Below are positions 9,627 to 20,593 of a stretch of DNA of 64,000 bases, in pieces. Both the position numbers and the translations under genes were made by a program. Numbering within the stretch: position 1 is the stretch's first letter; the number at the start of each line of letters is the position of its first letter. This DNA comes from Garcia nutans (Eukaryota; Streptophyta; Magnoliopsida; Malpighiales; Euphorbiaceae). Location: the NCBI GenBank assembly GCA_947685225.1, contig CANTUV010000039.1:36572001-36636000 (forward strand). The letters are read 5' to 3'. Under the pieces are notes generated by a model that did no database searches, was not told the DNA's origin, and saw only the letters and a list, made by a program, of their open reading frames with translations.

Positions 9627-11608
9627 TGTGAGCGGGGATTTTTGCCCCCACTCCTATATGGAATGGTTCTTGCAACTTCGGCACTGTTAGGCTCAGGGCC
9701 TTAGAGAACACGGGCCTAAACCCGAACAAAATAAAGTCGCCACCTGAACAGGCCGGGAAAAAAGAAAAGGGTGGATGAATCGATTCCTAAGGAATCCCCA
9801 ACCCTCTATTGGGTTCAGAAAGTTGGGTATGTATAGGGAAGGTAAGAATTACCCAGCACTCCCACAGTGCCCGGCTCATTGGACCTGACCTCTTTTTTAG
9901 GTCTAAACATTATTAAACTAAGGATATTATCGATACTACATGCAATCATAAAAATAAATAATCACTTTATTAAAATCACAATAAGTTCAAATAAAAATAA
10001 ATGAGGAGGCACCCATTGATAGATGGAAACATGCCCTTACAATCGTTCAATGCCCAAAAGAAAAGAAATAAAATAGGACACCCACCAATTGGTGAAAACG
10101 TATCATTTACATTAATCCAAAACTTAAAATAAAATAAATTACATGAGACTCAACAAATGAGGTACCCATAATATGGAAACATACCTCTTACAATTTCTAG
10201 AAACTAAAAAAATAAATTAATAAACAAACATTCGAGCATTCATTATAAAATCAAATAAAAAAATAAATCATCCATCAAGACATATAATAAGCATGCATCG
10301 AAACTTAAATAAAGCAATAGATATATAAATATAGGGTTTACACTTTAATTAGAGTTTCTTGAATAAAATTAGGGTTTTGACAAAAAATAGTATTAGGGTT
10401 TAAAGAAACACAGTTACTGTGATATTAGATATTTAATAAAATTTGATTAAACAGATTACTTATGATGATAAAATAGTTTATTGGATGTAAATTAATGGTT
10501 GGACGGTTAAATGAGTTTACTAGACTTTTAAAATAAGTTTTATAGACATAGACATTTAAAATAGCTTACTGGATATTTTATAAAAAGAACATAATAACGA
10601 AGTAAAATATTTCAATGAAATAATAATGGATGAGCTACTGGAACTTTAAAACAGATTAGATAAAGAGTTTCAAACTTCTGTTTGTTGGTTCCACCAATAT
10701 TTCATGATGATCCAAGCTTTGTGTTTGCACAATTGTAAATTCTCGATTGAACAAAGTGAAGATAGTATGCTACTACCTTCTAGGTTTATGATCTTCTCTA
10801 TGCTTCATGGTTGTTCTTCCTTTTGATAATCTTTTCTTAATTTTCTATTAATTTAGATGTTGCTCCCGTGCTAATGCTATGTTGCCAATGGTTGTTTTGT
10901 TTTCTTAATTGTTGCTTCTCCTTCCTCTAGTTTGCTAGGGTTTTTGATTTATGTTGATAATCATTGCTGAAGTCCCCTTGAAAGTTTAAAACCTACATTT
11001 ATATAAGGGTGTATTAGGTTAAGCATTATGAAAGCTTCTCATTTTAAAAACAGATTCCCGAGGCATATAGAATTAGTGATTTTTAATTCGACACAAACTG
11101 TGACCTTGCCAGATTAAAAACAACTTCAATTCAAGGCAAACCAAGACCATCTCGATCTAAAGTGACCCTAATCTGACATGAAATCAAAGTCCATATCAAA
11201 TTGGCAATCCAAATTCGATAAGGAGTACCTAAAAATTATTCCATCTCAAATTAGGGGAGCCCCATTTCGATATGGGGAGAACTGGGGCTCCCCCATGTCG
11301 AATTGGGTGTCCCAATTCGACATGGGGCCACCCATACCAATTGAAGTCTACCCAAATCAAATAAACAATCAACCAAACCTTGAAATCGGACCCTTTTAGG
11401 GTTTAGTGCACATGTATCAAATAGAAAACCAACCAAACCTTTAAATCAGACCCAGTTAGGGTTTTAAAGGTTTAATTAGCTAATTTTAGGTCCCATTAAA
11501 ATATATCAATCCAATCAAAAGTTTAGAATTGGTTTAGACTTATTAAGAATGGATTCATGCCTTATTAATTAGCATCAGATAAATTAGGGCCAAAATCAAG
11601 GATCTACA
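9627..11608 (-). repeat. 3' LTR of element B (Tat lineage, 1982 bp)
   Basis: Read on the minus strand the LTR starts TGTAGATCC at 11608 and ends ...CGCTCACA at 9627. The same ends and a shared ~280-bp block after TGTGAGCGGGGATTTT (GGTTCTTGCAAC, GGGCCTTAGAGAA, GTCGCCACC) occur at 13875, 35531 and 38059 and, inverted, at 49386. The left flank TTTAT (9622-9626) would be half of the target duplication; the other half is off-window. The polypurine tract on its right shows it is the 3' LTR. Confidence 0.85.
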
Positions 11609-11626
11609 ATTTGCCCCCTGCTTGAA
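11609..11626 (-). promoter_or_regulatory. Polypurine tract of element B
   Basis: On the minus strand this reads CAAGCAGGGGGCAAAT and abuts the LTR start. The same tract adjoins the 3' LTR of element A at 16156-16170. Confidence 0.8.
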
Positions 11627-11639
11627 TGATCTTGGATTT

Positions 11640-12470
11640 ATTCTGAGAGTGAAAAGCAACATGAGTTTTAGCTGATTTTGGACACGGATGATTTTGGCCT
11701 CGCGATTGGAGTTGGTTTGGGTTTTGGACTCGAGGTGAGTTCTAGACTAAAAAATGACTTGAGTTTTGGACTTAGATTGGTTTGGGTTATGGACTTGAGG
11801 ATGATTTAGGTTCTAGACTCAAGGTGAGTTCTAGACTTAAAAATAATTTGGATTCTGAACCCTGATTGGATTTGGGTTCTTGACCCAAAACTAGATTTGG
11901 ATTCTTGACCTGAGACTGAATTCGATTTGGGTACTCAACCCGAGACTGAATTCGATTTGGGTACTCAACCCGATACTGGATTAGTTGGGTTCTGAACCCA
12001 AAACTGGATTGGTTGGGTTTTGGACCCAAAATTTGATTGGTTGGGTTTTGGACCCAAGGTTGGTTGACTTCTGGACCCAAAGTTGGTTAGGTTATGGACC
12101 TAAAGTTTGTTGGGTTCTGGACCCTAGATTGGTTTTGATTTTGGTACTCGAGCCGATACTGAATTTTGGGTTCTCGACCCAAGATTGAATTTGATTTGGA
12201 TACTCAACTCGAGACTTAAGCTCTTCTAGCTTGATCGTCCCTTTGTTGTTTAAGAATTCTGGCTTTTCTTCTAGCCATTTGTTTCATTCTTCAACGGATT
12301 TGTTGGTCTTCACCCTTCAAAATGGATTTTCATCCTTGGTCTTCAAGTCTTCACCCTTCAAAATGGATCTTCATCCTAGGACTTTGGGTCTTCACCCTTC
12401 AAAATGGATCTTCATCCTTTGGAGATTGGGTCTATATCAGCTTCAGCTCTTCTAGCTGGACTAATCTTGC
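11640..12470 (-). repeat. 3' UTR of element B with degenerate tandem repeats
   Basis: Dozens of imperfect copies of a GGGTTCTGGACCC-like word fill 11700-12210. They are followed at 12310-12440 by three ~41-bp units containing CACCCTTCAAAATGGAT. The latter correspond, inverted, to the 43-bp array of element C (53810-54160). No coding potential. Variable repeats in this position are typical of Tat-lineage 3' UTRs. Confidence 0.75.
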
Positions 12471-13874
12471 ATCTTCATTCTTTTGAGAGTTTTAATTTTC
12501 TTCTTGTTCCATTCTTTTTGTTCTTCCTTTTGCAAAAAAAAAAAATTCAGCTATTTTTTAGCTAGTCCTCATATCCTCTCCTTGTCCCCTGCGTGAAAAA
12601 ATATTAAAAGTAAGTCTGAAAATATTTTGTACACGCATAAACTCAAAAATTAAAAAGAGGAAGTTTTGCCCTAATGTAAGCTCAAACTAATGGTTTTTTC
12701 CTATGCAGGCTTTGATTGATGTTTGGGTATTGTCTGGTTCCTTGGATGAGCATGCATCTCCATTTTTGTAAAATGACTAGATCTTTCTCAAGCAATGGCC
12801 CTTTCATGCCCCCTGATGCTATATTTGCTTTATGTTTTCTTCATAGAGCATTGCTATTTACTTTTGACAAAGAATATATAACACAAGATAAAAATGCAGT
12901 GTGATATGCTTATGTATGCATGATATGCATGGATGATACTTACAGTGGCTCTATTAACTCACAGACTGAGGTGATCAGCTGAAGTGTTCTCATTGGTTCC
13001 TTCCAGATGCTCGTTCAGGTCTTGCATTGAAATGACAGAAGGCTTCGTATTTATGGCTTTTTATCTTCAAGATGTTGAAAACATGAGTAGTGGAGGCCCA
13101 AGCAGCATAGTCAGAGATACATCCATTTCAAACTATGATTCAGCACGTGAATCGGTAGCTTCTTTATAACCTTGCCAATAATTATTTATTTTGCCTAATG
13201 TGTTATTCGAGGTTCAACGGTTTAACATATTTCTCTTAACTTGAAGGCTTTGTATGACAAAAATACTTTTTTTTAATCTGAAAATCATATTTTGGCTTTT
13301 GTCAAATCAGTGTCATTGTACCTCAGGATTCGATTTTCCAAATTAACATATCTATAACATGACAATCCTAGTTACCATACTAAAATCGGGAATCGTTTCC
13401 ATTTAAGCCAACAGTTGCACTTAAGATAGGCACATACACATTACTTGGCTAAAGGTCTTATTGAGTTTAAATATTATCTATCTCATATGCATGCTTATTC
13501 AAACTATCTCCACTAATAGACTCTACCTACCAAGAGAGATCGACATGTCTTTAATAGGCTTGAAGTGGGGTCTATAAGAGACATGGATTAAATGAAAGCT
13601 ATATTTGAGCTGGGGCTGATGTGACACTGCTGACAAATCTTCACACTATAATCTTCTATTAGAGCCATAAGCAGATGGGAGCAATCTTGCTAGACTTTGA
13701 TTTCCTTCTATCTCCTTGGAAGAAATATAGAACTGATTAATACAATCTTCATCTTTTCCTTTTGCCTTTTGCACAAACTCATGACCCTTTTTTTCTCTCT
13801 CTTTTTTGTATGTTTTTCCCTTTTTTTATTTTTTTGTTTCTCTTTTTTTGTCTAGCTCTAAGAAAGTTGTATTG
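12471..13874 (-). other. Non-coding body of element B (part 1)
   Basis: No gene is seen. Blocks match element C in inverted orientation: 12930-13120 pairs with about 53100-53310 (GTGTTCTCATTGGTTCC against GGAACCAATGAGAACAC). Short open frames at 12716, 12984 and 13762 have no recognisable domains. The stretch ends at 13870-13874 with TATTG, the target duplication of element A. Confidence 0.7.
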
Positions 13875-16155
13875 TGTGAGCAGTGATTTTTGCCCCACTC
13901 CCAGTGGAATGGTTCTTGCAACTTCGGCACTGTTTAGGCTCGGGGCCTTAAAGAGCATGGACCTAAGTCCGGAGAAAATGGAGTTGCCACCCGGACGGGC
14001 CGGGAAAAAGAAAGGGGTGGATGAATCGATTCCTAAGGAATCCCCAATCCCTAATGGGTTCAGAAAGTTGGGTATGTGTGGGGAAGGTGAGAAATGGCCC
14101 AGCACCCTCACAATGCCCGGCTCATTGGAACCGGCCTCCTTTACAGGTCTTAATATTATAAAATTCTTAAATATAACAATATTATCCAAATTACACACAA
14201 CAATTGAAAGAAAGCATCATTATATTGAAAATCAAAACAATGTCCAAACAAAGCAAATAAATGGACACCCATCCGAGGATGGCAACATGCCCTTACATAA
14301 TCCGTGCCTAAATAGGACACCCACCGAAAGGTAGAAATATGTCCTTTACATTGGTTCTAGAAAAACAATTTAAATTACATGATATTTACTAATGAGGTAC
14401 CCACCAAGTGGAAACATACCTCTTACAACATTTGGAAATCTAAATAAATCGATAAAAGTAAATAACCATTCATCATAAATAAATCATTCATCAAAGGTAT
14501 TAAACATCAATAGGAAGTAAACATCCATCCATGATAAATTGAACAAACCAAGCATTGAACTTAAATAAATTAAAGCATATAAAATAAATCAAAGTATAAT
14601 CAAATATAAAATTAAATAAGGCAAATAAAGATTCAAATTAGGGCTACTATTTCTATTTAAGATTCTTTATTTCATGTGTTTAGGGTTTTGGAATTTATGG
14701 GTTCAAGTTACCATAAATTTTAAAAGAATTGAAATGGAGCAAAGTTTTAGAATTTAAGAGATTGATAAAGTTCTTTGATTAATCAAATTAGTGTTTGAGA
14801 AGTGAGATCATGAAACTAGGGTTTGGACACTTTAAAAATTTAGATTTATGATTTACAATTACTGAATTATTGTTTTAGCTTACTGTGTTTGAATTTTAAT
14901 ATTTATGTTTATAAGGTTTTAAAGTTTACAGGATTAGGGTTTAGAAAAATTAGGATTTAAGGTTTTAAGGGAGTTAGAGTTTACTGTTTTGGGTTTTAGA
15001 ATTTTAAAATTAGGGTTTTGGAGAATGCATTAGGTTTTAGGATTTGAAAATCAATTGATAATTTTATGAAACTTTATGAAAAAAAATGATTTAAGGTTTA
15101 TAGAAACAGAAAAGATATTTTTTAGGGTTTTTGGAAAGAAACAGATTCAATTTAGGATTTTGAAAATTTGGTAAGCAAATTAGGGTTTTGAGATTTTGAA
15201 GAAACAAAGATAACAATTTTAAGATATTTGGAAAAAAAATAAACGAATTAAGATTTTTAAGCTTTAGAAAAGGTAAATTAAAGTTCTAGGGTTTTTTGAA
15301 TCAAAAGAGATAATTGGATGATTTAAGCTACTGTGAAGAAATTAGACAATTGATTCATACCTCCATTTGTTGGTTCCACCAAAAATTTCTTCTTGGATGA
15401 ACAAGAACAAAGGCAAGCTTTGCTGCCTTTGATGGATTGAATTGCTTGTTTGCTCTCTCAAAAATCCGATCGATTTTACTGCCAGAAGGAATTCTTAAAA
15501 TTCAAACTTTTCCTCCCCAATTTCGGTCTCAAATTTCCTCTAAAATCCCATCCCTATTGTGTTGTTATTGTCCTTATTTATAGAAGAATTTTATGATTAA
15601 TTTTAGTTATTCACGGAATCTAACATTGATTAAGAAAAGGAAATTGAAACCTAATTGTATTTGGTTTCGAAAAAATTTACGTCAGAAAAATTTTGCTGGC
15701 GAAAAGAAACTACTGCGGAAAAATTGCGCTGGCAAAAAAAAACTGCTGCGGAAAAAATACGCTGGCGAAAAAAACTGCCGCAGCTGGCTACGGGCTGTGG
15801 GCGAGAATTGGCCTGCAGGTCATTTTGCCCGTAGGAAATTCCTACGGTGAAATGACCCTGGCCATTTCGCCTGCAGAAATAATCTGCGGCAAAATGGCTT
15901 TGGCCATTTTGCCAGCAAGAAAATCCTGCGGGCGAAATGGCCCAAGGCCATTTCGCCTCAACTCTTTTCGGTGACGAAAAATTTGGTTGCCGATTTTTTT
16001 TATTTGTTTATTATTATTTTTTATTAATTATAAAAATTAAATACTAAAGCAAATATTATTTAATTAAGATAACAAAAATTGTTTTGGACTAACAAAATTA
16101 TTTTGGACTAATTAAATATATTGGACCGGACTGGGTAAAAAATTAAGGGTCTACA
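13875..16155 (-). repeat. 3' LTR of element A (2281 bp)
   Basis: Minus-strand start TGTAGACCCTTAATTTTTTACCC at 16155, end CACTGCTCACA at 13875. The half nearest 13875 is the conserved block; the middle (14640-15330) contains many TTAGGGTTT words; 15650-15960 has GC-rich imperfect hairpins built on GCGAAATGG and GGCCATTT. An open frame at 13762-14334 simply runs through this block and is not a gene. Confidence 0.9.
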
Positions 16156-16170
16156 GTTTGCCCCCTGCTT
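16156..16170 (-). promoter_or_regulatory. Polypurine tract of element A
   Basis: On the minus strand AAGCAGGGGGCAAAC, directly before the 3' LTR. It is nearly identical to that of element B. Confidence 0.85.
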
Positions 16171-16219
16171 GAATAATCTGAGACTTTAGTGAAAGAGAGT
16201 GAAAAGCAATAAGACTTAA

Positions 16220-16930
16220 TTTTTGAGATGGTTGAGGTTTTGGGTTCTGGACCCGGTTCGAGTTATGGACTCAAGGATAAATTCAAGTTTTGGACCTAAG
16301 TGTAATTTTATGTTCTGGACCTAAGGATAATTTTAGGTTATGGACCTAAGAAAAATTTGAGTTCTGGACTTAAAAAAGATTTTAGGTTTTGGACCTAAGA
16401 AAAAATTGAGTTCTGGACCCGAGCTAAGTTCTGGACTTAAAAGAGATTCTAGGTTCTGGACTTAAGGAAAATTTTAGGTTCTGGACCTAAGAAAAATTTA
16501 AGTTCTGGACCTGAGAAAAATTTGGGTTATGGACTCGAGCTAAGTTCTGCACTTAAAAGAGATTCTACGTTCTGGACCAAAGGAAAATTTTAGGTTCTAG
16601 ACCTAAGAAAATTTTGGGTTCTGGACTCGAGAAAAATTTGGGTTCTGGACCCGAGCTAAGTTCTGGACTTAAAAGAGATTCTAGGTTCTAGACCTAAGGA
16701 AAATTTGGGTTCTAGACCCGAGCTAAGTTCTGGACTTAAAAAGAGATTCTAGGTTCTGGACCTAAGGAAAATTTGGGTTCTGGACCAGAGCTAAGTTCTG
16801 GACTTAAAAGAGATTCTAGGTTCTGAACCTAAGGAAAATTTGGGTTCTAAGTTCAGGACTTAAAAAGAGATTCTAGGTTCTGACCTAAGGAAAATTTGGG
16901 TTTTGAACCTGAGCTAATAATTTTTTATTT
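16220..16930 (-). repeat. 3' UTR tandem repeat array of element A (unit ~68 bp)
   Basis: Units carry TTCTGGACCTAAGGAAAA, then TTTGGGTTCTGGACC, then GAGCTAAGTTCTGGAC. The GAGCTAAG word recurs at 16431, 16536, 16653, 16720 and 16788; the last spacings are 67 and 68 bp and the earlier ones look like partial multiples. The array is non-coding and belongs to the element 3' UTR. Confidence 0.8.
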
Positions 16931-17080
16931 CAAAAAGTTTGGCTAATTTTTATGCATATGTCTTCTTCTTGCCCCCTGCATGTAAAAATATTTATACACA
17001 CCCAAGCATTTGAATGATTAAAGTGAATAATTGAATTTACTGTTTATTTACTGTGTAGTCACTGTTCATGCACTATTTCC

Positions 17081-17226
17081 TATTTATAAATAGTAACTTA
17101 CTATTCGTAAATAGTATTTTACTATTGGAAATAGTAATTTACTATTAATCAATAGTAATTTACTATTTATAAATAGTAAAATTTACTATTCATCAATAGT
17201 AAAGTTTACTATTTATCAATAGTAAA
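17081..17226. repeat. Array of palindromes ACTATT-N4-AATAGT at ~20-23-bp spacing
   Basis: Seven near-palindromic sites follow each other. ACTATT starts at 17100, 17121, 17141, 17162, 17185 and 17208, with a leading copy just before. Each is mirrored by AATAGT after about four bases. The array ends 40 bp before the TATATAA box of the PMD gene, so it may be an upstream control region; this role is inferred. Confidence 0.65.
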
Positions 17227-17265
17227 ACTTACTTTTGAATTTTGTTCTTTTCCTTGCCGTTTCTC

Positions 17266-17272
17266 TATATAA
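17266..17272 (+). promoter_or_regulatory. TATA box of the antisense PMD gene
   Basis: TATATAA, 101 bp before the ATG at 17367, with a C/A-rich leader between. The DUF7745-type gene has the same arrangement (26590, ATG at 26696), which supports independent promoters. Confidence 0.6.
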
Positions 17273-17729
17273 ACCCACGATTTCCTTCATTTGATTCACA
17301 ACAAAATTTCTCAATTTCTATAATTCTCTCAAATTCTTTTAAATTTAGCACATAGTTTTCAAAAAAATGCATGCTTCAAGGTCAGAGACTCATTCTAATG
17401 CCGAGTTATTAGAGTTTATTCAGCATCATGAAGATGGGAATATAGATCTACTAGCCAGGATGCCGCTTCATCGTAGTTCCAACCAAAAGAGCGCGGTAAT
17501 TATTTTTCTTTTTCTTTTTTCTAGATTTTTTCATCTTTCTATTTTTTTTATATTTATTATTTTTTTCTCTTTTCTTTTTTTTTCTTTTTTTTATTTTATT
17601 TTTTTTCTGATTTTTTCATATTTCTGTTATTATTTTTGTTTTATTGTTTTTGTTTTATTATTTTATTATTTTTGTTATTATTTATGATTATTTATTGTTT
17701 TTGATTTTTGATTTATGTTTTTATATTAT

Positions 17730-18150
17730 CACTACAAAAAAATACGCTATCTGCGACGGACAGAATCCGTCGCAGATCCGTCGCAAATCAAGTCTTGCGA
17801 CCGATCTGCGACCGATCTGCGACGGATACGATCCGTTAGTAAAAAAGGCGTCGCAATTTTCAATTTGCGACCGGCCGTCGCAGATTGCGACGGATTTGCA
17901 ACCACTCGGCGGTTGCAAATCTCGCGCTTAAATTTTCGCGGGTAAAGGGCAGCCGTCGCAGATTCCGTCGCAGATTTCGTCGCAGATTTTCGTTGCAGAT
18001 TCCGTCGCAGATTCCGTCACGGATTTTCGTCGCAAATTCGTTGCAGATTCCGTCGCAGATTGCCGTCACAGATTCCGTCGCAGATTGTCGTCGCAGTATC
18101 TGTCGCAGATTCCGTCATAGATTTCAAATATCCGTCGCAGATTCGTAGCA
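17730..18150. repeat. Left terminal inverted repeat and subterminal repeats of the CACTA element
   Basis: After CACTACAAAAA come more than 20 copies of CCGTCGCAGATT and CTGCGACGG-like words. From 17950 to 18140 they recur nearly tandemly every 14-15 bp as CCGTCGCAGATT variants. Open frames here (17644-18148 on both strands) are products of the repeat. Confidence 0.85.
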
Positions 18151-18499
18151 AATACGTAGTAATTTAATATTGATTTTTATTGGAACTATTTGTATTATCA
18201 ATTAATTTTATGAGAACTTTATAAATACATTTGGAACATTTAAACACAATCTAAAAAAACACTAATTACATTGATAAAAATAATTCTTTTATTAATCTTC
18301 AATAGAATAAATATTTTACAATTTAACTATACAAGTGTTAAGAACACTACTATAAATAATCTATCTTGAAAATAACAATATAGATCTTCAATTATCATTT
18401 TCCATTGAATCATGACTTGCATCATCATTATTAACCTGCAAATAATATTAAAAAGAGTAAATGAAAAGAATAATATGATACACGTTAACAAAGTAATAT

Positions 18500-18658
18500 T
18501 AACCGTGGTGTGTAGGCTTTTTCATTCAACTCGTGTAGCTGCTCAGGAATTTTGTATATACACAAGTTTGTCGTCGGGTGCAGGTTTTCCAGCTCTCTTT
18601 GCATTGACTTTGCTAATTCATTCACATCAACTATTGTCTGAACCACTGGCGCCGTTGC
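18500..18658 (-). pseudogene. Captured DUF247 (UPF0481) protein fragment
   Basis: On the minus strand an AG acceptor at 18659-18660 is followed by an open stretch with the N-terminal DUF247 pattern: MQRELENLHP, then CIYKIPEQLHELNEKAY. In family members CIYRVP..L...N..AY.P is followed by VSIGPLHHG, but here the match stops after AYTP, so the captured piece ends. DUF247 is a large plant family of membrane-associated proteins; the fragment cannot be functional alone. Confidence 0.6.
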
Positions 18659-20593
18659 CTGCAACCAGAAGAAATAGAAATTTTATTTTATTAGAACATA
18701 TCAATAATTTTGCTTATGCTTCTCATCACATACGAATATGATAAATAAAAAGTATATCGTGAACTGCTAAATCATATGGATACATAGTACGTTAATATCT
18801 ACAATAAATATAAAATGGTACCTGATACAGTGTATTTTTTTATCATTTGCGAACAAAAAAATAAATTAACCAAAAAATTGTTTATAATACCTCCATACAG
18901 GGGATGTTCCCATCTGGGGGAACTGTTTGGGTGCTACATGACAAGATACTCTATACGTCAATTTTTCATCATATGGCGCTTTTCATTCAAGTACACTAGA
19001 GAGGGTTTTATCAAGTCCCTCTCCAATTATCTTCTGCAATCTGTGCTTTAATGTAAGTACAGGACAGCTCGTTTAGACTCGAATTATACAGGTGCAGAAG
19101 CTTAGAAACCGTAAACTCATAAAAATAGACAGAATAAACGTTCAAATGTAATGAGATGGCATAAAAAAATTGAGCAAAATAAACTAAATTTTTCTTTTTC
19201 TTTTTTTCTTTTCTGCTTTACTCAACATTACTTATCGCTCACAACATTATCATAAAGCTGTGATTACAAACGAAGTCCTCGAATGATCTTCAACACATTT
19301 AGAAATTGCAATCGAGGCTGCCGCTTGTTCACAAAGCCAATCTGCAACTAAACCTATCAAACAACAGAATTAAACCATAAAATATCTCCTCAATCCTTAA
19401 AAGAAACTCCTACAAATTTGAAAAGATGAAAACGTTTTGAACTTACAATTTCAGAAATGAAGACATAATAATAATAATAATTTTAATTAAAAATAAGTGA
19501 GATCCACTTTTTTTTGTTCCACTTGTTATTTATTTATTTTTAATGGAGGTGTCATTTTCAATGAAAGATGACATATGACAGATGATTGATGAAACGAGTG
19601 TCCCGCTGAAATTTAGATTACATGTAGTATATTATTATTATTTACTATTTATATTAAAAAAATTTAAGAAAATTTAATTCTAATAACTTTATTAGTTATG
19701 TATATATTATATATTTTAAAATTTTATTTATATTTTAAAATTTTAAAATTTTATTTATATGTTATTGGTGTATTTTTTAACTTTTTAATGAGAAATTATT
19801 TTATATTAAAAAAATCTAATGTTGAAATTAACTATTAATTGATAATTTATTTATTTATTAATTATATTTAAATGATTACATCTAGAAAATGAGTTTAATT
19901 AAATAAATAGACAATCTAGTAATAATTATTCAAAAATCTATAATCAATTTTATATTTTTTCAAAGACAATAAAATTAATATGTCTTTTTCTAAGTTCAAA
20001 GGTGAAATCTTACATTGATTATTCAAATTTAAAGGTGAAATCTTAAGGCATATAAGAATTTATCCTAAAAGCATCAAGTGGATTAGATCAATCCTATATA
20101 GAGATTTTATTTATTTGTTTCTAAAAATAAAAAGAAAGATATGATATGATAAGACACGTTTATTATTGCATTTTCTAAAGGACCATTCTGGAGCCCCCTT
20201 TTGTTTCTCATAATTACTTGAAGGTAATAACAATATTCACTTTCAAAGAAATTATCTATGTACTGTTTAATATCTAACCCTCCAATTAAAAAAAACGTAG
20301 ATTTTTTCCAGACCAAGTGAATAAACCCATAAAAAAATATAATAATGTACGAAATAAAAAAATACTAGCATCTTTTTATTGTATAAAAAATAATACAAAA
20401 TTCATTTTAATTAAATATATTTTTTATTAATTTAAGTATTTAAAATAAAAATACACTAAAAATAAATTCGTGCAATATTATGGATATTAATAAAAATTAT
20501 AAAAATTTGATGAAATTTATAATAATCAACCCATCAAACTTAATAATTATAGATTAACAAGTTACCTCAAATGAAAAATTAGAAGACAAATAC
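18659..20593. other. CACTA interior, AT-rich, with possible further captured exons
   Basis: Two minus-strand stretches look exon-like but are not identified. One at about 18895-19045 has TYRVSCHVAPKQFPQMG near its end, with an upstream QKIIGEGLDKTLSSVLE segment. The other, at 19268-19346, follows a TTGCAG and encodes FVNKRQPRLQFLNVLKIIRG before a stop. From 19450 to 20570 the DNA is AT-rich and I see nothing. Confidence 0.35.

Noticed and set aside
8858..11608. One element with 20-bp terminal inverted repeats (TGTAGACCC...GGATCTACA)
   Set aside because: A second boundary with TGTGAGC at 9627 splits it. The inverted ends are simply the starts of two Tat LTRs in opposite orientation (D on +, B on -).
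13762..14334. 190-codon open frame with a hydrophobic start
   Set aside because: It crosses the junction between element B and the LTR of A, and its second half is the conserved LTR block that also opens frames at 35679 and 38264.
17730..18150. Regular CCGTCGCAGATT repeats as a CRISPR-like array
   Set aside because: Units are short, imperfect and adjoin a CACTA terminus with a TAT duplication; they are subterminal transposon repeats in a plant genome.
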